Part shown: positions 1 through 5,056 of the stretch, piece by piece
Numbering within the stretch: the first letter of the stretch is position 1
How the letters are laid out: each line of letters starts with the position of its first letter
Notes under the pieces: model-generated
The model's input: only the letters and a program-made list of their open reading frames with translations
Databases searched by the model: none
Told to the model about the DNA's origin: nothing
NCBI GenBank assembly: GCA_030039005.1
Contig: JASHQT010000441.1
Location: forward strand, 1-6,073
DNA from: Bryobacteraceae bacterium
GTDB lineage: Bacteria > Acidobacteriota > Terriglobia > Bryobacterales > Bryobacteraceae
Direction of reading: 5' to 3'
DNA length: 6,073 nucleotides
Translations under genes and position numbers: made by a program

Positions 1-101
1 ACCGGCGCACTCTGACCACGCAAGCAGCGCAAGAGGATCGCTCCCGCCGCGAGCAAAATCGTGGACTTGGCTGCTACGGAAATCAAATATGCTTCCAACA
101 C
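1..101 (-). CDS. M56-family (BlaR1/MecR1-like) membrane metallopeptidase, N-terminal fragment
   Basis: Only the first 33 codons lie in the window; the gene runs off the left edge. It begins with GTG at 101, 2 nt after the BlaI stop codon. A good ribosome binding site (GAAGGGA, minus strand 115-109) sits 7 nt upstream, which supports this start. The visible peptide begins MLEAYLISVAAKSTILLAAG, a hydrophobic stretch ending in basic residues (LLRCLRG), as expected of a first transmembrane helix. In known BlaI/BlaR pairs the M56 protein is a membrane-bound HExxH zinc protease that senses a signal and triggers cleavage of the repressor. The HExxH motif would lie outside the window, so the family call rests on position beside blaI and on this N-terminal helix. 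Co-transcription with the repressor is very likely. Confidence 0.6.
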   Translation of the reverse strand, partial: MLEAYLISVAAKSTILLAAGAILLRCLRGQSAP

Positions 102-103
102 GG

Positions 104-508
104 CTATTTCCCTTCTTTCTTGGCGTGTGCAATCGTGCGCGCCAGATCGTTCAGTTCTTCCTCACTCAAATGGAACGCCGAAGGATCCAGCAGCGCCGCC
201 ACCGCTTCCTTCGCCGAGCCATCGAAAAACGTGCGGATGATCCGTTGTAACGCGGACCGCCTGGCCGCTTCGCGGGGTACGGTCGGCTCGTAAACGTAGC
301 GCAGCCCTTCTTCGGAATGCCGCACGTAGCCTTTGCGTTCCAGCACGCGCAGGATGGTGCGGACTGAAGAATAATTTGGCTGATCCGCGAGGCCCGCCTG
401 GACCTCCTGGCCGGTGGCGCGCCCCCGCGCAAACAGGATGTCCATGATCTGGCGCTCCCGGCGGCTCAGGTCCGGATCGTTTTTCGCTGTCTTCTTCATG
501 GTGCGCAT
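104..508 (-). CDS. blaI: BlaI/MecI/CopY-family winged-helix transcriptional repressor
   Basis: A 134-residue protein of the usual length for BlaI/MecI repressors. Residues 13-72 form the winged-helix DNA-binding domain: an LSRRERQIMDIL first helix, the turn 'GRATGQEVQAGL', a recognition helix 'NYSSVRTILRVLERKGYV' and the wing 'EEGLRYVYEPTVPREAARR'. The C-terminal half ('FFDGSAKEAVAALL', then 'LSEEELNDLARTI') matches the dimerisation helices. In this family a homodimer binds palindromic operators and is inactivated through proteolysis triggered by a partner M56 peptidase, whose gene starts 2 nt downstream. I prefer the ATG at 508 because AGGT (521-518) lies 9 nt upstream; the in-frame ATG at 499 would be too far from it. 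Such pairs are abundant in Acidobacteria and need not concern beta-lactams. The regulated genes are unknown; autoregulation is likely, and the divergent MetE-like gene is a possible target. Confidence 0.93.
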   Translation of the reverse strand: MRTMKKTAKNDPDLSRRERQIMDILFARGRATGQEVQAGLADQPNYSSVRTILRVLERKGYVRHSEEGLRYVYEPTVPREAARRSALQRIIRTFFDGSAKEAVAALLDPSAFHLSEEELNDLARTIAHAKKEGK

Positions 509-527
509 TTATTAACAACCTGCGTAA

Positions 528-557
528 AAATTAGCATAACTGGCCGCAGCCTGTCAA
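528..557 (-). promoter_or_regulatory. candidate promoter for the blaI-M56 operon
   Basis: On the minus strand a perfect -35 box TTGACA (557-552) is followed, after 18 bp, by the weak -10-like TAATTT (533-528). A transcript would start near 521, only about a dozen bases before the blaI ATG. The flanking AT-rich stretch, including the small dyad TAA-AAA-TTA (525-533), is where an autoregulatory BlaI operator would be expected. The -35 box is convincing; the -10 matches consensus at only three of six positions. Confidence 0.35.
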
Positions 558-577
558 TAGGGTTTTGAACTTTGACA
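552..577. promoter_or_regulatory. TGTCAA-N14-TTGACA inverted repeat, candidate operator
   Basis: Perfect 6-bp arms TGTCAA (552-557) and TTGACA (572-577) lie 14 bp apart, so the arm centres are 20 bp apart, about two helical turns, in the divergent region between blaI and the MetE-like gene. The left arm, read on the minus strand, is also the blaI -35 box, so a protein bound here would block that promoter. The right arm ends 13 bp before the MetE-like start codon. It does not look like the classical staphylococcal BlaI site (TACA...TGTA), so which protein would bind is unknown. Short arms like these can arise by chance. Confidence 0.25.
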
Positions 578-590
578 TGATAGGTAGCGC

Positions 591-1763
591 ATGACTCTTA
601 GCCGCGAGCGCATTCTCACTACCCATGTCGGCAGCCTCCCGCGCAGCGAGGTGCTTTCCGAAATGTTGATCGACCGCGAGGAGGGACAACCGCTCGATGC
701 GCAGAGGTTCGCCCAGGAAATGGACCGCGCCGTGCGCCACGTGATCGCCAAGCAGGCCGAGGCCGGCATCGACATCGGCAACGATGGCGAACAGCAGCGC
801 GTCGGGTTCCAAACCTACGTGCCCAGCCGCATGTCCGGTTTCGCCGGGCAGTCCAAGCGGCGCCGCGGGCGCGATTTCGAAGAATTCCCCGCGCTGGTGG
901 ACGATATGATCCGCCGCTTTCCCAAGCGCAGCCGCATGCAGAACGCTCCGGAGGCGCAGGGCGAGCTGCATTATCTCAGCACGTCGACTCTGCTCGCCGA
1001 AATCGAGCGCTTTGAGCGCGCGGCCGGCGAATCCGGCGCGTTCGCCGAGCGCTTCATGACCGCGCCCTCGCCCGGCATCATTTCGACAACGATGCTGAAC
1101 GCGTATTACGACTCGCAGCAATCGTACCTGAATGCGCTGGCGCGTGAAATGCGCAACGAATATCTTGCCATCCATCGCGCGGGGTTGCTGCTGCAAATCG
1201 ACGCGCCCGACCTGGCCATGGATCGCTCCATGTTCTATCGCGATCTATCAGACCAGGAGTTCGTGAACGCCGCGGAAATGCACATCGCAGCCATCAATCA
1301 AGGCATCGAGGGCATCCCGCGCGAGCGTGTGCGCCTGCACTGCTGCTGGGGCAACTGGAACGGTCCGCACTTGTACGATGTCCCGCTCGACTTGATCCTA
1401 CCTGTGCTCTATCAAGCTAACGTCGGCGCGCTCAGTATCGAGTTCGGCAATCCACGGCACCAACACGAATTCGAAGCGCTGCGCCGTCACCAGCTTCCCG
1501 ACCATATGCTGCTCGTTCCGGGCGTGGTGGAAAGCAATAGCAACATCGTGGAGCATCCGGAAGTGGTGGCGCGGCGGCTTGAGGAGGCGGTTTCCGTGGT
1601 CGGCGACCGAGAGCGCGTCATCGCCAGCACCGATTGCGGTTTCGGGACCTTCACTAATCGCGAATACGTCATCGAGCCCGCGGTTTGGTTGAAACTTAAA
1701 GCACTGCGCCAGGGCGCTGACATCGCTTCAGCCCGGCTGTGGGGACGAGCCGCGGCCCGATAG
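591..1763 (+). CDS. single-domain cobalamin-independent methionine synthase (MetE C-terminal-like) zinc methyltransferase
   Basis: A 390-residue protein of the UROD/MetE-like superfamily, matching only the C-terminal catalytic half of classical MetE (about 750 residues). It opens with the family signature 'ILTTHVGSLPRS' (8-19). All expected zinc ligands are visible: His250 and Cys252 in 'RLHCCWGNW', Glu284 in 'LSIEFGN' and Cys349 in 'STDCGFGTF'. The zinc would activate a thiol for alkyl transfer in a TIM-barrel active site. Stand-alone members include archaeal MetE-type enzymes and epoxyalkane:coenzyme M transferase, and many uncharacterised bacterial homologues occur in catabolic clusters, so the thiol and alkyl donor here are unknown. 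No signal peptide is seen, so it should be cytoplasmic. The ATG at 591 has AGG (582-584) 6 nt upstream and puts the conserved motif at the usual distance from the start. It is the first gene of the plus-strand convoy, divergent from blaI. Confidence 0.88.
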   Translation: MTLSRERILTTHVGSLPRSEVLSEMLIDREEGQPLDAQRFAQEMDRAVRHVIAKQAEAGIDIGNDGEQQRVGFQTYVPSRMSGFAGQSKRRRGRDFEEFPALVDDMIRRFPKRSRMQNAPEAQGELHYLSTSTLLAEIERFERAAGESGAFAERFMTAPSPGIISTTMLNAYYDSQQSYLNALAREMRNEYLAIHRAGLLLQIDAPDLAMDRSMFYRDLSDQEFVNAAEMHIAAINQGIEGIPRERVRLHCCWGNWNGPHLYDVPLDLILPVLYQANVGALSIEFGNPRHQHEFEALRRHQLPDHMLLVPGVVESNSNIVEHPEVVARRLEEAVSVVGDRERVIASTDCGFGTFTNREYVIEPAVWLKLKALRQGADIASARLWGRAAAR

Positions 1764-1780
1764 TATAAGCTGTTTTGCAC
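1764..1780 (+). promoter_or_regulatory. possible -10 element before the MBL fusion gene; no ribosome binding site
   Basis: The 17-nt gap between the MetE-like stop and the next ATG has no purine-rich ribosome binding site. It begins with TATAAG (1764-1769), five of six matches to a -10 box, which would place transcription start near 1776, only about 5 nt before the ATG at 1781. No good -35 box is seen upstream. The alternative is that the gene is translated by reinitiation after the MetE-like gene. Confidence 0.2.
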
Positions 1781-3475
1781 ATGCGCTTCGCACTCGTAAT
1801 GGTCGCGCTCGCCTGCTCGTCTGCCTTCGCGCAGGTGGATTTATCCGGCGAGTGGGCCAGCCGCTACACCTGGGATTACCTCGAGCGCCTTCCCGGTCCC
1901 GAGCTCGGCGACTATCTCGGCCTTCCAATCAACAACGCCGCGCGCCTGAAAGCAAATAGCTGGGAAGCCTCCGTGCAAACCATTCCCGAGCGCCAGTGCA
2001 TCCCGCACGGCGCCGATTACCTGTTCAGCCGTGCCGGTTTTCCCATGCGCATCTGGAACGAAGAAGATCCCACTACCGAGAAAGTGATCGCGATCCGCAT
2101 CCGCAGCTATGCGTGGGGAGTAGAGCGCACCATCTGGATGGACGGCCGCCCGCATCCTTCGAAATACGCGCGCCACACCTGGCAGGGATTTTCCACCGGA
2201 CAATGGAAGGGCGACGTTCTCACCGTCACCACGACGCATCTCAAGTGGAATTATCTGCGGCGCAACGGTGTTCCGCGCAGCGACGAAGCGACCGTCACCG
2301 AGCATTTCGCGCGGCACGGCGATTATCTGACACTGCTCACTTACATTGACGATCCGGTGTATCTCAGCGAGCCGCTGCTCCGAACCTCGGGCTACGTGCT
2401 GGATCCGCAGCAACAGCTCGAGCCGTTTCCTTGCGAGCCGGTCGAAGAAGTGGTGCGGCCCGAAGGCGCGGTGCCGCATCATCTGCCCGGTACGAATAAA
2501 GATATCGAGGAGTTTCCCAAGAAATACGGTATCCCGGCCAAGACAACCATGGGTGGCGCAGAGACCATGTATCCGGGCTCCAAGATCCCGTCAGGTCCGA
2601 AACCGATAACCTCGCTTCACGAGATCGCATCCGGTATCGCGATTCTGCCGGTCCAGAAGAACGTCTACATGCTCGCGGGCGATGGCGGTAATATCACGCT
2701 GCAAATCGGCAAGGATGGCGTACTGTTGGTCGACTCAGGTTCGGCAAACATGACCGATCAGGCGTTGGCGGCCATCCGCAAGTTCACCGACAAGCCGATT
2801 CACTACATCTTGAACACCGAAGTCGATGGCGATCACACGGGTGGCAACGAGGCTTTCGGTAGAGCCGGCAGCACCATCATGGGCGGCGACGTGGCGGATG
2901 ATATTCGTGGACTCGACAAAGGAGCGGCGATCATCGCGCATCAGCGCGTGCTCGATCGCATGAGCGACGCCAAAGCCGCTTTCGGCGCTCTGCCGACGGA
3001 TGTCTACGACGGCAAACAGAAGGACCTGTATTTCAATGAAGAGCCGATCCTGATGTTCCATCAGCAGGCGGCTCACACCGATGGCGACAGCCTGGTATTC
3101 TTTCGCGGCTCGGACGTGATTGCGACCGGCGATATCTTCACCACTACCGGCTATCCGGTCATCGACCTCGATCGGGGCGGCAGCATCCAGGGCGTGATCG
3201 ATTCGCTCAACCGCATCCTCGACCTCACGGTTCCGGCTGCCTTGCAGGAAGGTGGGACGCTCGTAGTTTCCGGGCACGGGCGCATTTGCGATGAAGCGGA
3301 TGTCGTGGAGTATCGCGATATGGTGACCATCATTCGAGATCGGGTGGCGGATATGCTGAAGCGCGGCATGACAATCGAGCAAGTGAAGGCCGCGCGTCCG
3401 ACTGAAGACTACGATCCGCGCTACGGATCGGGTGATCGATTCGTAGAAGCCATTTATAGGAGCCTAAAGCAGTGA
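1781..3475 (+). CDS. secreted two-domain protein: acidobacterial beta-rich domain fused to a metallo-beta-lactamase-fold hydrolase
   Basis: A 564-residue exported protein. Residues 1-17 are a signal peptide with likely cleavage AFA|Q. Residues 19-220 are an uncharacterised domain shared with the two small secreted proteins of this window: VDLSGEW, Cys73, DGRP (121-124), WQGFSTGQWKGDVLTVTTTH (134-153), DDP (190-192) and Cys218. A linker (221-280) leads to an MBL-fold domain (about 285-500) with LLVDSG (315-320), the metal loop NTEVDGDHTGGN (345-356), AHTDGD with His432, ATGD with Asp451 and SGHG with His499. A helical tail follows. The metal loop is atypical: the two histidines of HxHxDH are Glu347 and Asp349, while Asp351 and His352 remain. 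Whether the protein is a zinc hydrolase, and on what substrate, cannot be told. ATG 1781 is preferred over the in-frame TTG at 1775 because it starts the signal peptide cleanly. It overlaps the next gene, implying co-translation. Confidence 0.87.
   Translation: MRFALVMVALACSSAFAQVDLSGEWASRYTWDYLERLPGPELGDYLGLPINNAARLKANSWEASVQTIPERQCIPHGADYLFSRAGFPMRIWNEEDPTTEKVIAIRIRSYAWGVERTIWMDGRPHPSKYARHTWQGFSTGQWKGDVLTVTTTHLKWNYLRRNGVPRSDEATVTEHFARHGDYLTLLTYIDDPVYLSEPLLRTSGYVLDPQQQLEPFPCEPVEEVVRPEGAVPHHLPGTNKDIEEFPKKYGIPAKTTMGGAETMYPGSKIPSGPKPITSLHEIASGIAILPVQKNVYMLAGDGGNITLQIGKDGVLLVDSGSANMTDQALAAIRKFTDKPIHYILNTEVDGDHTGGNEAFGRAGSTIMGGDVADDIRGLDKGAAIIAHQRVLDRMSDAKAAFGALPTDVYDGKQKDLYFNEEPILMFHQQAAHTDGDSLVFFRGSDVIATGDIFTTTGYPVIDLDRGGSIQGVIDSLNRILDLTVPAALQEGGTLVVSGHGRICDEADVVEYRDMVTIIRDRVADMLKRGMTIEQVKAARPTEDYDPRYGSGDRFVEAIYRSLKQ
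3458..3462 (+). promoter_or_regulatory. ribosome binding site AGGAG inside the end of the MBL gene
   Basis: AGGAG lies within the last codons of the upstream gene, 9 nt before a GTG (3472) and 12 nt before an ATG (3475). The GTG gives the better spacing and a 4-nt GTGA overlap with the preceding TGA stop; the ATG gives a 1-nt overlap. Either choice makes the two genes translationally coupled. Confidence 0.6.
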
Positions 3476-4242
3476 TGCGCCGAATGATTCTCGCGGCGCT
3501 CCTTGCGGCTACATGCCTCAACGCGCAAGAGGCCCAAGCTCCGGCTCCCGCGCCGAAGCCGAGTACGCCAAAGACAGCGCGCGAGCAGGCGCCCGTCGAT
3601 CTCACCGGCTATTGGACCGCCGTCATCACGCAGGACTGGCGCTGGCGCATGGTCACACCTAAGAAAGGCGATTTCCCGGGAATGCCGCTGAATGCCGAAG
3701 GCAAGAAGATCGCAAACGCCTGGGATCCGGCCAACGATGAAGCTGCGGGCGAGCAATGCACAGCCTACGGGGCGCCGGGGCTGATGCGCCTGCCGACGCA
3801 TCTGCACATCACGTGGCAGGACGATAACACGTTGCGCATGGATTCGGACGCGGGAACGCAGACCCGCCTGTTCCACTTCCCGGGCTCCGCGGCCGGAACC
3901 GGCGATGGCACCTGGCAGGGTACGTCGCTGGCTGAGTGGCAGTTCGTTCGCACCAAAATTCCTCCGCACGCTCCCGGCCCGATTCGCGGCGGCAGCTTGA
4001 AGGTGGTGACCACGCACCTGCGGCCAGGTTATCTGCGCAAGAACGGTGTGCCCTATGGCGCCAACACCACACTGACCGAGTATTTCGACGTCACTGAGGA
4101 ACCGAATGGCTGGCAATCGATTCTTTTGACTACCATCATCGAAGATCCCGAATATTTCACGCAGTCGATTTTGCTGAACACGAACTTCCGCAAACTCTCC
4201 GATGCCTCCGAATGGAGTCCCACTCCCTGTTCGGCGCGTTGA
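3472..4242 (+). CDS. small secreted protein, stand-alone paralogue of the MBL protein's N-terminal domain
   Basis: A 256-residue protein of unknown function. A signal peptide (about 1-18, ending near LNA|Q) is followed by a Pro/Ala-rich linker (21-41), then one copy of the domain also found at the N terminus of the upstream protein. Shared landmarks are VDLTGYW (42-48), Cys96, TWQG (147-150), LKVVTTHL (176-183), YLRKNGVP (187-194), EDP (224-226) and Cys253 near the end. The VTTHL ... YL-R-NGVP block closely matches the equivalent in its neighbour, so the two are recent relatives. Compared with the others it lacks the DGR motif and has about 15 extra residues after Trp156. No catalytic motif is recognised, so a binding or structural role is as likely as an enzymatic one. 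The start overlaps the upstream stop; numbering is from GTG 3472, with ATG 3475 the alternative. It is last in the plus-strand convoy. Confidence 0.82.
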   Translation: MMRRMILAALLAATCLNAQEAQAPAPAPKPSTPKTAREQAPVDLTGYWTAVITQDWRWRMVTPKKGDFPGMPLNAEGKKIANAWDPANDEAAGEQCTAYGAPGLMRLPTHLHITWQDDNTLRMDSDAGTQTRLFHFPGSAAGTGDGTWQGTSLAEWQFVRTKIPPHAPGPIRGGSLKVVTTHLRPGYLRKNGVPYGANTTLTEYFDVTEEPNGWQSILLTTIIEDPEYFTQSILLNTNFRKLSDASEWSPTPCSAR

Positions 4243-4260
4243 CTTACTTATTGAGTAAGT
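4242..4260. terminator. inverted repeat spanning both convergent stop codons, possible bidirectional terminator
   Basis: ACTTACT (4242-4248) and AGTAAGT (4254-4260) form a perfect 7-bp stem with a 5-nt loop. It sits where two convergent genes end 1 nt apart: the last base of the plus-strand TGA and the whole minus-strand TAA lie in the left arm. The stem is AT-rich and no clean U-tract follows on either strand, so it is not a textbook intrinsic terminator, but it is the only hairpin noticed at this junction. Confidence 0.35.
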
Positions 4261-5020
4261 GCGGGATATCGCGATTATTTTCGCTGCACACGAATTCGAG
4301 TAACTCAGTATCCGGGAGTAGGTTCATGCTCTCGGTCACCGTCCACGGACGCGTGTAGGCCTTGGGATCGTCGATAGTCACTTCGACCGTCAAATGCCCG
4401 AAATCCGGCCGCCTGAAGCGCTCGGTGACCTGCAAAGCCTCGGTGGTCGGATGCCCGGCCTGATCCAGCCACGTTTTACCGTTGAATCCGGCTGTCGTTA
4501 CTACCAAGGAGTCCTTTTCCCACTTACCCACCGAGTAACCCATCCAGGTCGGGTTCGGGTCTTTCGGAAGCGCGCGACCGTCGGTGAAAATCTGCCGGTA
4601 GATTCCGAAGGCTTCATAGAGGATGATCACCTCGTTCGGCTCTTCGACGATCTTGAACGGCACGGGCGTCACGTTAATCTTGGGCACGCCTTGCGGCAGA
4701 CAGTTCGCGTCGGACTCCTCGGCGGCGTCCGCGCCGGTCATGCGTTCCTTGGTGATCTTTGCCGCCCACGCCTGCATGGGAACGTCTTCAGGTTTCAGGT
4801 CGGCCGCCAGGTTCTGCAGGTATTTCGGTCCGGGAACCTGCCAGATGCCTTCGAGATTCACCCTCCCGTCCGGGGTTCGCGGGGCGGGAGCGCTCAGATC
4901 CGGCTTTCCGTCCTTGGTTCGGGGAATGTCGTTGTCGCGAACCTTCAGCCATTGCGCGGACAAGGGCGATAGGCAGGAAGCCGCGATAAACAGGATCGCG
5001 AGCCTGTTTCGACGAATCAT
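4244..5020 (-). CDS. small secreted protein, third paralogue of the same acidobacterial domain
   Basis: A 258-residue exported protein. The start at ATG 5020 is chosen because it opens directly on a signal peptide (MIRRNRLAILFIAASC, cleavage near LSA|Q22-23); the reading frame stays open up to 5095 but that would put about 25 polar residues ahead of it. A short linker carries 'TKDGKPDLSAPAPRTPDGR'. The domain then shows VNLEGIW (54-60), Cys107, a FTDGR motif (145-149), WMGYSVGKWEKDSLVVTTAG (159-178), the block VTERF (198-202), VTIDDP (214-219) and Cys245. This is the form of the family I recall as widespread in Acidobacteria; its function is not established. No purine-rich ribosome binding site precedes the ATG, but a strong -10 box does, suggesting a leaderless transcript. 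It lies 35 nt downstream of the alpha/beta-hydrolase gene and converges on the small secreted gene to its left. Confidence 0.85.
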   Translation of the reverse strand: MIRRNRLAILFIAASCLSPLSAQWLKVRDNDIPRTKDGKPDLSAPAPRTPDGRVNLEGIWQVPGPKYLQNLAADLKPEDVPMQAWAAKITKERMTGADAAEESDANCLPQGVPKINVTPVPFKIVEEPNEVIILYEAFGIYRQIFTDGRALPKDPNPTWMGYSVGKWEKDSLVVTTAGFNGKTWLDQAGHPTTEALQVTERFRRPDFGHLTVEVTIDDPKAYTRPWTVTESMNLLPDTELLEFVCSENNRDIPHLLNK

Positions 5021-5027
5021 GGGCGCG

Positions 5028-5056
5028 ATTATATCCCGTTCCGACCTTGTTCTCAT
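5028..5056 (-). promoter_or_regulatory. promoter with perfect TATAAT -10 box, likely giving a leaderless mRNA
   Basis: On the minus strand, ATGAGA (5056-5051, four of six matches to a -35 box) is separated by 17 bp from a perfect TATAAT (5033-5028). Transcription would start about 7 nt further on, at or next to the first base of the ATG at 5020, which has no ribosome binding site at normal spacing. The -35 box touches the stop codon of the upstream hydrolase gene, so this would be an internal promoter giving the small secreted protein its own control. Confidence 0.5.

Noticed and set aside
572..577. TTGACA on the plus strand as a -35 box for the MetE-like gene
   Set aside because: A matching -10 box would fall inside the coding region past the ATG, which the conserved N-terminal motif shows to be the start; it is better seen as an arm of the dyad.
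531..1196. 221-codon open frame on the minus strand opposite the MetE-like gene
   Set aside because: It lies wholly antisense to a gene with a full set of family motifs and encodes a low-complexity His/Ala/Arg-rich peptide with no recognisable domain; typical of GC-rich antisense frames.
1775..1780. TTG start for the MBL fusion gene
   Set aside because: No ribosome binding site favours it and the ATG two codons later begins the signal peptide.
1841..2482. 213-codon minus-strand frame opposite the N-terminal domain of the MBL protein
   Set aside because: Antisense shadow of a well-supported coding region; no domain or ribosome binding site.
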